DNA of 64,000 nt from Gelatiniphilus marinus (GTDB lineage: Bacteria > Bacteroidota > Bacteroidia > Flavobacteriales > Flavobacteriaceae): NCBI RefSeq assembly GCF_042678305.1, contig NZ_JBHUDT010000001.1. One strand, written 5' to 3'. The notes under the pieces are model-generated. The model searched no databases, was not told the DNA's origin, and saw only the letters and a program-made list of their open reading frames with translations. The first letter of the stretch is position 1, and each line of letters begins with the position of its first letter. Made by a program: the position numbers and the translations under genes. Positions 28,477 through 38,362 of the stretch are shown piece after piece.

Positions 28477-28902
28477 TTATTCTATTTTTTTAATTTCATC
28501 TTGTATATGCTTTTTAAGAAATTCTTTCTCTTTGTTGTTAAGAGTTTTAAGAATTCCTACTCGACCATAAAAGCTAATATTTTCGTTGTCTTTATGAACC
28601 AAAACAATTAAAGGATAACCCTTTTTAGGTTCAAACATTTCTATGTTCTTTTCCTCTCCTTTTAAATGAATTGGGCGATCTAAGAAATAACTATAGCCTA
28701 TATTTTTAACGATTGAAACATCAAAAGGATTATTACTTGGGTTTGCATAATTTATTATGCCTTGAACTTCATAAAAATCAGATTCATTAAAATCAGAATA
28801 TTTTATCTTTGATTTACAAGAGGTAAATAAAATTATTAGTCCTAAAAATAAACTAAGGTTTTTTTTCAAATGGCTTAATTTACTTCTTATAATACTTTGC
28901 AT
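28477..28902 (-). CDS. Small lipoprotein of unknown function
   Basis: A 141-residue product from the ATG at 28900-28902 (a start 15 bp further upstream is also possible). The N-terminus is a lipoprotein signal (LSLFLGLIILFTSC). The mature part, with segments such as YEVQGIINYANPSNNPFD, has no recognised domain. The gene overlaps the 3' end of the ccs gene by about 23 bp, so it is expected to be co-translated with it; a link to cytochrome c assembly is possible but not shown. Confidence 0.65.
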   Translation of the reverse strand: MQSIIRSKLSHLKKNLSLFLGLIILFTSCKSKIKYSDFNESDFYEVQGIINYANPSNNPFDVSIVKNIGYSYFLDRPIHLKGEEKNIEMFEPKKGYPLIVLVHKDNENISFYGRVGILKTLNNKEKEFLKKHIQDEIKKIE

Positions 28903-31900
28903 ATCCGCGATAAGCAAAAAACGCTAAAACCGCAACAATGGCAAAAGCAATGGCAATAAACTTAACACTTACAATTTGGTCGCCACTGGCGTAACTGTGC
29001 AAGCCGGCCAAATAGAAATTCACTCCAAAATAAGTCATTAAAATACTAGAAAACGCCACAATAGCCATCAGGTTAAAAAACCAGCGACCTCGCAACCCCG
29101 GAATTAATCGCATGTGTATTACAAAAGCATACACCATAATACTAATAAGCGCCCAAGTTTCTTTCGGGTCCCAGCCCCAATAACGTCCCCAGCTTTCGTT
29201 GGCCCACATGCCGCCTAAAAAGTTACCAATGGTTAACAATACCAAGCCCACGGTTAATGCCATTTCGTTAATTACGGTAAGCTCTTTTATGTTTAAATCC
29301 ATTTTGGTTTTATTCGATTTGTTTGTAAAAATCATTAGCAACAGCGACACCACACCCAATATCATGCCTAAAGCAAATGGCCCGTAACTACCAACAATTA
29401 CCGCCACATGAATCATAAGCCAATAACTATCTAAAACGGGCTGCAAATTGGCAATAGAAGGATCCATCCAGTTCCAATGGGCTATCATTAAAATCATAGC
29501 GGTTACAAAAGCTGTGGCGGCAATGGTTAAATCGCTCTTTCTGCCAAAGGCCAAACCAAAAAACATAGTTGCCCAAGCCACATAAATCATAGATTCGTAA
29601 GCATCGCTCCAAGGCGCATGGCCAGAGATGTACCAGCGCACAATTAAACCGGCAGTATGTAAAACAAACAGCCCGAGAATAGCAAACTTTAATACATTAA
29701 CCGTAATGTTTATGGTTTTACTTTTATCTTTGAATATTTGAACAATAAGAATTACAAAAAGCAAAGTACCTGCATACAAATACCAACTGTAAAGCCTTTT
29801 AAAAATATCGTATTTGTTGTATAATACCTCGGTATTTATCTTTTTGTCGCTCAACATTACATTGGCACCGTATTGATGCTGTGTTTTTTTAAATGCGCCT
29901 AAAAGTTTTGAAGCTTCAGAGAAATCTCCGGTTTGTTTAGATTTGTTTAGCGTAAATAAATAAGCTCTAAATCCGTTTTTAATAAAATTGCCGTAAAGCG
30001 AATCAGAAATCCTATTGTTTATGGCTTTATCGTTTCTGTAATCGTAAGCCGAAATCCACTTATTGTTATCATCGTTAGGAATCGGAAATATTTTTAACGA
30101 CATCCCTTCAACGGCGTTGTACAACAAACTAACACGCTGGTCGGTTTCCTTAAATTCTTTTTGATAACCATTTGGCACTTGGGCTTTGTAAGCATCTTCT
30201 AAGAAAGGCGATAATTTATACTCGCCTCTCATGGTAAAAAAATCGGCTAATGTGGCGTATTTTTCTTCTTTTTGTAAGCCTAGTAAGCTTCTAATAGAAT
30301 CGCCCTTTTTAGGTTTTATATAAATAATTGGAACATTGTACCAAAGCAACGGGCTTTCTTGAATGGACAACAGTACTTGGTTGGCATCAAACCCCTCGTA
30401 AGTATCATTTTTACTTAATTTACGAAGCATTTCTGATGCGTATGTATTAACAGGTTTCATACGGCCGTTAAGATCCTGAATTACTAAATGCCCAAATTCG
30501 TTGGCATGTGCTTTTGGTGTTATATTGGCTTTTAATATAGAATCTATTTGCGCCTTTGATGGTTTGGAGTGCCTATGCCCATCGTTTTCTGAATGTTGCT
30601 GAGAAAATGCGGTTAACCCAAAACACAATAAGACAACAGAAAGTAATTTTGCTTTTTTTGCTTTTATTTTTTTGAGTTGCCTTTCTAAATCACCAAAACG
30701 CGAGCCTTTAACAAATAGAATGGCCATCATGCCAAAGTAGAGCATAAAATAACCTATGTAAGTGAGTAAAGTGCCCCAATAATCGTGGTTTACTGATAAT
30801 ATGGTGCCTTTTTCATCGGGATCGAAACTGGATTGAAAAAATCTGTAGCCACGGTGATTTAAAATATTATTCATGTATATTTTATAATCGAAATCGCCTT
30901 CTTGTTCGTCTAAAACAGTAACTTGACTTGAGAATGCCGAATATCCATTATCTGTTCCCGGATACCTTTCGGCTACAAAATCGTTCAACTTGATGTGAAA
31001 TGGCAGCTCCAATACTTTAGATCCGTATTTAAAGGCAAAATCTAAACCACCAACTTTTATTTGTTTAAAAGCACTATTGGTACCTTTGCCGCCTAAAAGC
31101 CCAATGGTTTTGGTTTGGTTGTTTGCGGTAACTTTAAGCACTACACCATCTGCATCGTTTTTAAGAATTTCAGATTTTTGTACCACATCGAAAACCCCTT
31201 TTATAACGGGCTTAGGAAAAACCATTTGCATGTTGCCTATTTTATAAAGCGATCGTAAAATTAAAGGCTGCACACTATCTTTAACCACTATGCCTTGGGC
31301 TTGTGTTGCCATAGTTAAATAGCTGCCCTCGAAAGGTGATTGTATGGTTAATCCGCCATCAGAGTACGTTATGTTTATAGCACCATCGGTAGGATTATTA
31401 ACGGCAATTAATATGTTATGTACATTGGCAATTTCTCCAACTTTTAAAAAATGGTTATGTGAACCATTGCCTCCGGCTTCGACTAGTTTTAAATATTCTT
31501 CGCCATCTTCATTAGGAATAATATCTTCTTCAGCTCCAGCTATAAATTTTTCTATTTCTATGGTTACGGGTTGGTTGTTGTAATCGGTATTTACCTTAAA
31601 TTTGTTGTTTAAACGTTTGGAGAAATCGACCTCAGACTCTATAACGCGTCTTTGGTTTTGCCCGCTTATTACATAATCGCCATCAATGTATGTAGTAATG
31701 TATGTTTTTTGAGACAAAAAGGTGTTTTCTGCTGCGCCCTCCCGAATGGCCATCATGCCTTCAAAACTTACGTAACGGGTAATAAATGCACCTACCAGTA
31801 TAAAAATAAACGACAAGTGCAATATTAAAGTTGCCCATTTTTCTTTTTTGTACAATCTGAACCTGAAAATATTGCCGGCAAAATTAATTACAAAAAATAC

Positions 31901-32074
31901 CATTATAGCCTCGAACCACCAAGCATTGTAAATTAAATTTCGCGTATATGGTGTGGGCGATGTGTCTTGTCCGGCATCTAAAAACGTGCCTATGGCCATA
32001 GCCAGGGCAAAGGTTAAAAATAAAACAGCGGTAAGTTTGGTTGAGAATAGAATTTTGGCGAGTTTATTTTGCAT
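28880..32074 (-). CDS. ccsA: Cytochrome c biogenesis fusion protein (ResB/CcsB + CcsA)
   Basis: A 1064-residue inner-membrane protein of system II cytochrome c maturation, which carries haem to the periplasm and attaches it to apocytochromes. The N-terminal part has ResB-like membrane segments (residues about 13-95) and a large periplasmic region. A second hydrophobic segment lies near 455-475, followed by a periplasmic stretch, then the C-terminal CcsA/ResC membrane domain with HAPWSDAYES and the haem-handling WWD-type motif (GRYWGWDPKETWALIS). Conserved histidines such as IAHWNW and VIHMRL fit external haem ligands. The fused, about 1060-residue form is usual in flavobacteria. Confidence 0.93.
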   Translation of the reverse strand: MQNKLAKILFSTKLTAVLFLTFALAMAIGTFLDAGQDTSPTPYTRNLIYNAWWFEAIMVFFVINFAGNIFRFRLYKKEKWATLILHLSFIFILVGAFITRYVSFEGMMAIREGAAENTFLSQKTYITTYIDGDYVISGQNQRRVIESEVDFSKRLNNKFKVNTDYNNQPVTIEIEKFIAGAEEDIIPNEDGEEYLKLVEAGGNGSHNHFLKVGEIANVHNILIAVNNPTDGAINITYSDGGLTIQSPFEGSYLTMATQAQGIVVKDSVQPLILRSLYKIGNMQMVFPKPVIKGVFDVVQKSEILKNDADGVVLKVTANNQTKTIGLLGGKGTNSAFKQIKVGGLDFAFKYGSKVLELPFHIKLNDFVAERYPGTDNGYSAFSSQVTVLDEQEGDFDYKIYMNNILNHRGYRFFQSSFDPDEKGTILSVNHDYWGTLLTYIGYFMLYFGMMAILFVKGSRFGDLERQLKKIKAKKAKLLSVVLLCFGLTAFSQQHSENDGHRHSKPSKAQIDSILKANITPKAHANEFGHLVIQDLNGRMKPVNTYASEMLRKLSKNDTYEGFDANQVLLSIQESPLLWYNVPIIYIKPKKGDSIRSLLGLQKEEKYATLADFFTMRGEYKLSPFLEDAYKAQVPNGYQKEFKETDQRVSLLYNAVEGMSLKIFPIPNDDNNKWISAYDYRNDKAINNRISDSLYGNFIKNGFRAYLFTLNKSKQTGDFSEASKLLGAFKKTQHQYGANVMLSDKKINTEVLYNKYDIFKRLYSWYLYAGTLLFVILIVQIFKDKSKTINITVNVLKFAILGLFVLHTAGLIVRWYISGHAPWSDAYESMIYVAWATMFFGLAFGRKSDLTIAATAFVTAMILMIAHWNWMDPSIANLQPVLDSYWLMIHVAVIVGSYGPFALGMILGVVSLLLMIFTNKSNKTKMDLNIKELTVINEMALTVGLVLLTIGNFLGGMWANESWGRYWGWDPKETWALISIMVYAFVIHMRLIPGLRGRWFFNLMAIVAFSSILMTYFGVNFYLAGLHSYASGDQIVSVKFIAIAFAIVAVLAFFAYRGYAKYYKK

Positions 32075-32283
32075 ATTAGCTACCTTTTTAGGTCGAGCAA
32101 ATTTAAGGATTTTTTGTTGATTTTGATATGTTAAATTTTAAAAGAGTTGCCACAAATTCACTAATATTCTTGTTAAAAAATCCGATTATTGAAACTGTAA
32201 ACCGTACAATGCCATTATGCTTTTTTTTGGTGCAAAGGCGCTAAGAATAATCACTAAAAACTGAGGCTGCGACTGTAAACAGC

Positions 32284-32685
32284 TTACTGAGATCTGGCTT
32301 CAAATATTTTTAAATACAAGAAGGTCCCCATTTTTCGGGCGCGTCGTTTGGCATTTTCGGCGTATTGGCCTTCAAAAAGTTCATCAACGGTTTTAAACCA
32401 CAAGTTTAACCAAAGCCCGAAATGCAATTCTGAGATCGTGTTATTATTTTCTTTATCCACTTTTACATGAGCTTCCAAAGGGTTTCCTTGGTATCGTTTT
32501 TCCAACTTTCGCGTTATAAACAAACTCGATTCCCAAAAGGTGGTTAGTTTATCTAGGTGTTCGTCCCAATCCTTAATTACATCATTAAAAAAAGGGCCTA
32601 AAACATTATCTTTTCTAACTTCTTTGTAAAATGAAGAGACCAACAAAAACACATCGGCTCTGGTTTCAATATCTTTTTTATCCAT
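32284..32685 (-). CDS. Group III truncated haemoglobin
   Basis: A 133-residue globin; the ATG at 32683-32685 (MDKKDIETRAD) is preferred over one three codons upstream. The two-on-two globin landmarks of group III are seen: FYKEVRKDNVLGPFF in the B/C/E region and a proximal-His segment, ISELHFGLWLNLWF. It would bind O2 or NO with haem in the cytoplasm. It is divergent from a DUF2520 protein 60 bp away and monocistronic. Confidence 0.88.
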   Translation of the reverse strand: MDKKDIETRADVFLLVSSFYKEVRKDNVLGPFFNDVIKDWDEHLDKLTTFWESSLFITRKLEKRYQGNPLEAHVKVDKENNNTISELHFGLWLNLWFKTVDELFEGQYAENAKRRARKMGTFLYLKIFEARSQ

Positions 32686-32745
32686 AATAAACAAAGATAA
32701 AGCATAAGTCTTTTATATAATATAATACTTGCTTATTTTCGCCGT

Positions 32746-33516
32746 ATGATTTCAGTAGTTATTCTTGGCGCGGGCAATGTAGCCACTCACCTATTTAAAG
32801 CTTTTAATAAAGCTGGAAATGTTGTTGTAAAGCAATGGTACAACAGAAGTTTAAAACCCATTGTTACGTATAAAAACGAAGTTGAAGTTATTGATGATTT
32901 GTCAACATTAAAAAATGCCGATGTCTATATTATAGCCGTTAGCGACGATGCCATTGCAGAATTATCTGAACAGCTACCGTTTGAAAACAAATTGGTTGTA
33001 CACACCTCGGGCGGTGTTGGTGTTTACGATATTGATAAAAAGCTAAAACGCGGTGTGTTTTATCCGTTGCAAACCTTTAGTAAAGATGCCGAAATGGATT
33101 TTAAAAACGTGCCAATTTGCATTGAAACCATCGACAAAAAAGATTATCATATTTTAAAAGCACTGGCCATTTCCATAGGAAGCCCAACCAAAAAAGTTAA
33201 CAGCGACCAACGCAGTGTGTTGCATTTAGCAGCTGTTTTTGTAAATAATTTCACGAATCAGTTATACAGAATAGGGCACGAAATTACTGAAAGCGAAGGT
33301 GCCGAGTTCGATTTATTAAAACCATTGATTTTTGAAACGGCAAAGAAAGCCCAGTACATATCGCCATACATGGCACAAACCGGTCCTGCTAAGCGAAACG
33401 ACAAAAAAACCATAAAAAAGCATTTAAAAATTTTAAAAAACGAGCAGCATAAAGCCATTTACAAGCTGCTAACAAAATCTATACAGTTTACACATGGCAC
33501 TTTTAAAGGCCAGTAA
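32746..33516 (+). CDS. DUF2520 / Rossmann-like NAD(P)-binding oxidoreductase
   Basis: A 256-residue protein with an N-terminal dinucleotide-binding fold (VVILGAGNVATHLFKAF, GxGxxA type), the central VHTSGGVG segment, and a C-terminal helical DUF2520 domain (LHLAAVFVNNFTNQLY). It is related in fold to ketopantoate and pyrroline-carboxylate reductases, but its substrate is unknown. It heads a run of same-strand genes (KdsC-like, UbiA, Maf) conserved in flavobacteria. Confidence 0.85.
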   Translation: MISVVILGAGNVATHLFKAFNKAGNVVVKQWYNRSLKPIVTYKNEVEVIDDLSTLKNADVYIIAVSDDAIAELSEQLPFENKLVVHTSGGVGVYDIDKKLKRGVFYPLQTFSKDAEMDFKNVPICIETIDKKDYHILKALAISIGSPTKKVNSDQRSVLHLAAVFVNNFTNQLYRIGHEITESEGAEFDLLKPLIFETAKKAQYISPYMAQTGPAKRNDKKTIKKHLKILKNEQHKAIYKLLTKSIQFTHGTFKGQ

Positions 33517-33537
33517 CCAATTTTGAAAAAAACAATA

Positions 33538-34068
33538 ATGGAAAACAAAAGTTATAAGGAATATTTAGAGCACATAACCACTTTTATTTTTGATGTAGAT
33601 GGCGTTTTAACCGATGGCTCTGTTACCGTAACAACCACCGGAGAAATGCTTAGAAAAATGAATATAAAAGATGGCTACGGACTTAAAACCGCTGTTGATG
33701 CTGGATTTAACGTTTGTATAATTTCTGGTGGCAGCAACGAAGGAGTTCGAAAACGCTTAGAAGGTTTGGGTATTACAGATATTTATCTAGGTGCGCACAA
33801 CAAAATTGAACAGCTTAACGATTACTTTGATAAAAAAGATATTAAATCTGAAAACGTACTGTATATGGGCGATGATATTCCCGATTTTCCCGTTATGAAG
33901 ATTGTTGGCTTACCTTGCTCTCCGCAAGATGCCGTACCCGAAATTAAAAACATTTCAAAATATATTTCGCATAAAAAAGGTGGTAAAGGTGCGGTACGCG
34001 ATGTTATTGAACAAGTGTTAAAAGTACAAGGGAAATGGAATGGGAACTTTAGCGCGAAGTATGATTAA
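33538..34068 (+). CDS. KdsC-like HAD phosphatase
   Basis: About 176 residues from the ATG at 33538 (an upstream ATG at 33523 adds five residues). HAD motif I is FDVDGVLTDGS, followed by the KDGYGLK segment typical of 3-deoxy-D-manno-octulosonate 8-phosphate phosphatases; motif IV is YMGDDIPDFPVM. As a capless HAD it would be a tetramer acting in the cytoplasm, in KDO synthesis for lipopolysaccharide. kdsA and kdsB are not in the window, so the substrate is by family only. Confidence 0.88.
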   Translation: MENKSYKEYLEHITTFIFDVDGVLTDGSVTVTTTGEMLRKMNIKDGYGLKTAVDAGFNVCIISGGSNEGVRKRLEGLGITDIYLGAHNKIEQLNDYFDKKDIKSENVLYMGDDIPDFPVMKIVGLPCSPQDAVPEIKNISKYISHKKGGKGAVRDVIEQVLKVQGKWNGNFSAKYD

Positions 34069-34137
34069 TTAGCTGTTAACTGTTAAAATAAATATTCGTG
34101 GCATACTTTTAACTATTCACTTTTAACTTTTAACTAA
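34069..34137. repeat. Short-period direct repeats before the ubiA-like gene
   Basis: The spacer is built of variants of CTTTTAACT and CTGTTAACTGTTAAAA, with TTTTAACTATTCACTTTTAA and CTTTTAACTAA just before the ATG. It looks like a low-complexity extragenic repeat rather than a promoter. Confidence 0.45.
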
Positions 34138-35052
34138 ATGCGTGGCATTTTAAACTTAGTCCGTTGGAAAAACCTATTACTAATTGCCCTCGTGCAACTC
34201 TTAATAAAATACGCGTTTTTAGAATCTTTTGGGGTTGATTTTGGATTAAGCACTTTGCAAATTTCAATTTTAGTTATAGCTACCGTTTGCATTGCCGCAG
34301 CTGGTAATGTAATTAACGATATTTACGATGTTGAAACCGATTTTGTAAACAACCCCGATAAACTGATTGTTGGCAAATTCATTTCAGAAAAAACGGCTTA
34401 CAATGTTTTTATTGTTTTAAATGTAATTGGTGTTGGTTTAGGCTATTATTTATCGCAATCGGTTGGCAGAATTGGGTTTTTCTCAATATTCGTTGTTATT
34501 TCTGCATTGCTTTATGTGTATGCTTCGTATTTAAAACCAGCCTTTTTAATTGGTAATATTATTATTTCCGCATTGGTGGCATTAAGTATTATTGTGGTTG
34601 GTATTTTTGAAATATTACCAATAATTACTACTGAAAACAGGCAAACTTTATTCACTTTTTTTAAAATAATTTTAGACTATGCCCTGTTTGCATTCATTAT
34701 AAATCTTATCAGAGAAATCGCTAAAGATATTGAAGATATTGATGGCGATTATAAAGCTGGCATGCGCACACTTCCCATAGTTATTGGGCGAGAACGCGCG
34801 GGCAATATTCTTTTTATTTTAACTCTTATTCCGCTATTTGCGGTATCGTATTACACTATTAATTCGTTGTACAAAAACCAAGTGGCCGTTATTTATTTTT
34901 TAGTTTTAATTATTGCGCCTTTGCTTTATATTAGCATTAAATCATTCAACGCAAAAACAAAAAACGATTACCATCACATTAGTAATGTTTTAAAATTGGT
35001 GATGTTGTTCGGGATGTTGTCTTTGTTAATTTATTTACCTATTTTAAGGTGA
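34138..35052 (+). CDS. UbiA-family prenyltransferase (geranylgeranylglycerol-phosphate synthase-like)
   Basis: A 304-residue membrane protein with about eight to nine helices. The two Asp-rich prenyl-diphosphate sites are clear: NDIYDVETD (about residues 61-69) and DIEDIDGDYKAGMRT (about 201-215). UbiA members attach a polyprenyl chain to an aromatic or glycerol-phosphate acceptor; flavobacterial proteins of this clade are often named geranylgeranylglycerol-phosphate geranylgeranyltransferase, which is a name by similarity only. It lies between the KdsC-like and Maf genes. Confidence 0.88.
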   Translation: MRGILNLVRWKNLLLIALVQLLIKYAFLESFGVDFGLSTLQISILVIATVCIAAAGNVINDIYDVETDFVNNPDKLIVGKFISEKTAYNVFIVLNVIGVGLGYYLSQSVGRIGFFSIFVVISALLYVYASYLKPAFLIGNIIISALVALSIIVVGIFEILPIITTENRQTLFTFFKIILDYALFAFIINLIREIAKDIEDIDGDYKAGMRTLPIVIGRERAGNILFILTLIPLFAVSYYTINSLYKNQVAVIYFLVLIIAPLLYISIKSFNAKTKNDYHHISNVLKLVMLFGMLSLLIYLPILR

Positions 35053-35109
35053 TATTTTTTATCGCAAAGTACCGACTGTAAATGAAAACTGCGACCGAAA
35101 ACTAAAAAA

Positions 35110-35703
35110 ATGCTAAACCAAAAACTAAAAAACCACAACATTATTTTAGCATCTGCTTCACCGAGGCGGCAAGCATTTTTTAAAAATTTAGGGTTGAATT
35201 TCGAGATTCGATTAAAACCCATAAAAGAAGAATACCCACCACGATTAACGCATTTTGAAATCTGCAATTATTTAGCACAACTAAAAGCGCTTCCTTTTAA
35301 AGAAGAATTAAAACCAAACGACATACTAATTACCAGCGACACCATTGTTTGGCACAACCACAAAGCTTTGGGCAAACCCAAAAACGAAGAAGAAGCGTTT
35401 TCTATTTTAAAAGCCTTAAGCAATACCACTCACGAAGTGATAACTTCGGTTTGTTTTACTACAACTTCTTTTGAAAAAACCATACATAATATTACCAAAG
35501 TTACTTTTAAGGAATTAATTGATAACGAAATAAATTTTTACATAAAAACCCACAAACCTTTTGATAAAGCTGGTGCTTACGGCATACAAGATTGGATTGG
35601 GCAAATTGGCGTTACAAAAATTGAAGGCTCGTATTTTAACGTTATGGGATTGCCCGTTCACGCTGTTTATAAAACGTTAAATGATATGGTAAACGCTTTA
35701 TAA
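35110..35703 (+). CDS. Maf family nucleoside triphosphate pyrophosphatase
   Basis: A 197-residue protein with the Maf signature ILASASPRRQAFFKNLGL near the N-terminus, the catalytic Asp segment ITSDTIVWHN, and the C-terminal DKAGAYGIQDW plus GLPV. Maf proteins hydrolyse non-canonical or dTTP/UTP-type nucleotides to monophosphates; the exact specificity is not assigned. It is 57 bp after the UbiA gene and 31 bp before a lipoprotein gene. Confidence 0.93.
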   Translation: MLNQKLKNHNIILASASPRRQAFFKNLGLNFEIRLKPIKEEYPPRLTHFEICNYLAQLKALPFKEELKPNDILITSDTIVWHNHKALGKPKNEEEAFSILKALSNTTHEVITSVCFTTTSFEKTIHNITKVTFKELIDNEINFYIKTHKPFDKAGAYGIQDWIGQIGVTKIEGSYFNVMGLPVHAVYKTLNDMVNAL

Positions 35704-35734
35704 ATTTGTAAATTTAGACATAAAATTTACTACT

Positions 35735-36676
35735 ATGAAAAAGCTTATTAAAGCCGAAACTCTTTTTTGGCTCATTATTGGGTTGTTAATGTTAATAACA
35801 TCTTGCAATAAAAAAAAGGCCACACAAGATTTAGCATCTAATTTTGAAACAGAAGCCGCCACTACAACACCAATATCTAAAGAGCCATCAGAAGCATTTA
35901 AAGCATATTGGTATGCTGGCAAAGCAGAAATTACGTCGTATAAATTAGAGCAAGCGCGTTACGGCGAAATACACCAAGGACAAGCCGTTTTAATTTATGT
36001 TACCGAAGATTTTCTGCCCAACCAACAGATAAAGGCCGATACCCAAAACCCCAATAACATTTCCGTTTTAAAGCTAAACGCCACTAAAAAATTCAACACG
36101 GGCTTGTATCCGTATTCCATTATGCAGAGCACCTTTTTTCCGGTTTCAAACAACCAGCACGCCATAAAAGTAACCAGTTCTATTCAAGAATGGTGCGGAC
36201 AGGTTTATGCGCAATTAAACAATAAAAATCAGTTTGAAATTTCAGCATATTCATATTTTGAAAGTGAAGGCGACAAAAACTTCAAATTAGAAAAAGCTAT
36301 TTTAGAAAACGAACTTTGGACCCAATTGCGCATCAATCCTAAAAGCTTACCAACAGGTAATTTACAAATTATACCATCGCTTGAATATAGCCAATTAAAA
36401 CATACCGAATTAAAAGCGTACAAAGCCCAAGTTAGTTTAACCAACAATAGATATTTAATTGAATATCCTGAGCTAAACAGAACGTTAACCATTCAATTCA
36501 ATCTAAATTTCCCGTACGATATTTTAGGTTGGGAAGAAACCCTTAAAAGCGGATTTGGTAAAAACGCCCAAACCTTAACCACAAGAGCCACCAAGTTAAA
36601 AACCATAAAATCTGCCTATTGGAAAAAAAACAGCAATACGCACAAAACGCTAAGAGATACGCTTCAACTCTACTAA
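35735..36676 (+). CDS. Lipoprotein of unknown function downstream of maf
   Basis: A 313-residue protein with a lipoprotein signal (IIGLLMLITSC, Cys 27). The mature part begins with a Thr/Ser/Ala-rich linker, then EAFKAYWYAGKAEITSYKLEQARYG and GQAVLIYVTEDF, seen in Bacteroidota lipoproteins encoded beside Maf. No catalytic motif is recognised. Databases sometimes carry the Maf name over to such neighbours; the sequence here has no Maf signature. Confidence 0.75.
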   Translation: MKKLIKAETLFWLIIGLLMLITSCNKKKATQDLASNFETEAATTTPISKEPSEAFKAYWYAGKAEITSYKLEQARYGEIHQGQAVLIYVTEDFLPNQQIKADTQNPNNISVLKLNATKKFNTGLYPYSIMQSTFFPVSNNQHAIKVTSSIQEWCGQVYAQLNNKNQFEISAYSYFESEGDKNFKLEKAILENELWTQLRINPKSLPTGNLQIIPSLEYSQLKHTELKAYKAQVSLTNNRYLIEYPELNRTLTIQFNLNFPYDILGWEETLKSGFGKNAQTLTTRATKLKTIKSAYWKKNSNTHKTLRDTLQLY

Positions 36677-36695
36677 TATTGTATTAAAAACTAGC

Positions 36696-36703
36696 TATCT
36701 TTG
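36696..36703 (+). promoter_or_regulatory. -7 box upstream of the MscS-like gene
   Basis: TATCTTTG matches TAnnTTTG and lies 27 bp before the ATG at 36731, with a TTG at 36679-36681 as a possible -33 element. Confidence 0.6.
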
Positions 36704-36730
36704 CCAGACATTAATATTAATTAAAACATA

Positions 36731-37261
36731 ATGTTTTCCAACACGCTTCAAGACCGACTCTTAATTACAGGTATTATTATTGTTTCCGTATTAATTATAA
36801 GAGCAATAACAAATTTTACCATTTCCAAAATAGCTAGAAAAAACGGTATTAACGATGCCCGAAAAAGACTTATGCGCAGGTACGTTAACGTAACGCTTTT
36901 TTTAATAGTACTATTAATTGAGGCCTTTGTTTTAGGAGCTCGTTTTGAAGATTTGGCCGTTGTTTTTTCTTCTGTGTTTGCTGTAATAGGTATTGGCTTA
37001 TTTGCCATTTGGTCTATTTTAAGCAACGTAACTTCGGGCATAATTATGTTTTTTAACTTTCCGTACAAAGTTGGCGATAAAATAGAAATACATGACAAAG
37101 ATTTCCCAATTACCGCTATTATTGAAGATATTAGGGCGTTTCAATTGCACTTACGTTTAGATGATGGCGATTTGGTAACTTACCCCAATAATTTAATCCT
37201 GCAAAAAGCGGTTACCCTTATAAAAAAAGACGCTATTGAAGATGACGGCGATGCTGTGTAA
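36731..37261 (+). CDS. Small MscS-domain mechanosensitive ion channel
   Basis: A 176-residue protein with two to three hydrophobic helices. The third (VFAVIGIGLFAIWSILSNVTSGIIMFF) is the Gly/Ala-rich pore helix of MscS, followed by the beta domain (FPYKVGDKIEI, VTYPNNLIL). It lacks the larger C-terminal domain of full MscS, a short form common in Bacteroidota. Predicted to act in the inner membrane in osmotic protection. Followed 33 bp later by corA. Confidence 0.9.
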   Translation: MFSNTLQDRLLITGIIIVSVLIIRAITNFTISKIARKNGINDARKRLMRRYVNVTLFLIVLLIEAFVLGARFEDLAVVFSSVFAVIGIGLFAIWSILSNVTSGIIMFFNFPYKVGDKIEIHDKDFPITAIIEDIRAFQLHLRLDDGDLVTYPNNLILQKAVTLIKKDAIEDDGDAV

Positions 37262-37294
37262 TTATTCGTTATATTTATGGTTTACTTTATTTAA

Positions 37295-38362
37295 ATGTCG
37301 AAATCAAGAAACAAAACCCATAATAAAAAACTAGGGCAAATACCCGGTAGTATTATTTATACCGGAAAAAAGGCATCACATAAACTTTTTATTGAAGCGT
37401 TCGATTATAACAAAGACCAATACATCGAAAAAGAATTGTTGGCCGTAGAAGAAAGTTTCGAGTTTAAACTTACAAATTCTACAACATGGATTAATTTAAA
37501 CGGATTAAACCATGTTAACGACATAGAAAAACTGGGTAACCACTACAATTTGCACCCACTGGTTTTAGAAGATATTGTAAACATAGCACAACGCCCAAAA
37601 ATCGATGAATACGAAGACTACCTATTTGTAGTTTTAAAAATGCTGTACTACGACGAAAACAACAACATAACCACAGAGCAAGTAAGCTTTGTTTTAGGAA
37701 AGAACTATGTGCTTTCATTCCAAGAATCAGACGGTGATGTTTTTGATACTGTTAGAGACAGAATCAGGCAAGCCAAAGGACGGGTTCGCAACATGCATGC
37801 CGATTACCTGCTTTATATTTTAATAGATGCCATTGTAGATTATTACTTTAGCATTATTGAAGTTTTAGGAGATAAAATCGAAGATTTTGAAACAGCCATT
37901 TTTAACGGGAAAATCACAGATGATGTTAGCAAAGATATTCAAGATTTAAAGCGAGAAATACTAAAAGTACGCCGCGCTATTTTTCCGCTTCGCGAAGTTA
38001 TAAGTCGTATTGAAAAACACGAAAGCCCCTTAATTCAAAAGAAAACAAAAACCTTTTATCGCGATATTTTCGACCATTTAATTCAAGTTTCTGAAAACAT
38101 AGATATTTACCGCGAAATGATCTGGAGTTTAATGGATATGTACATGACTACCATTAGCAATAAAATGAACGAGGTTATGAAAGTACTTACCATAATGGCT
38201 TCCATTTTTATACCGCTTACCTTTATTGCCGGCATTTACGGCATGAATTTCGAGTACATCCCAGAGCTAAAATATAAGTATTCCTATTTTATTTTATGGG
38301 GCGTTATGGTGCTGCTTTTTATTGGGATGCTGTTTTACTTTAAACGCAAAAAGTGGTTGTAA
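37295..38362 (+). CDS. corA: CorA-type magnesium/cobalt transporter
   Basis: A 355-residue metal-ion channel. A large cytoplasmic alpha/beta N-domain and long helices precede two C-terminal transmembrane helices. The family signature YGMNF (in GIYGMNFEYIPE) sits at the end of TM1 and forms the selectivity site. The last residues are basic, as usual. It is likely transcribed with the small MscS gene. Confidence 0.95.
   Translation: MSKSRNKTHNKKLGQIPGSIIYTGKKASHKLFIEAFDYNKDQYIEKELLAVEESFEFKLTNSTTWINLNGLNHVNDIEKLGNHYNLHPLVLEDIVNIAQRPKIDEYEDYLFVVLKMLYYDENNNITTEQVSFVLGKNYVLSFQESDGDVFDTVRDRIRQAKGRVRNMHADYLLYILIDAIVDYYFSIIEVLGDKIEDFETAIFNGKITDDVSKDIQDLKREILKVRRAIFPLREVISRIEKHESPLIQKKTKTFYRDIFDHLIQVSENIDIYREMIWSLMDMYMTTISNKMNEVMKVLTIMASIFIPLTFIAGIYGMNFEYIPELKYKYSYFILWGVMVLLFIGMLFYFKRKKWL

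Noticed and set aside
34069..34137. Possible CRISPR-like or tandem array before the UbiA gene
   Set aside because: The repeated units are only 7-9 bp, imperfect, and have no spacers. It is a low-complexity extragenic stretch.
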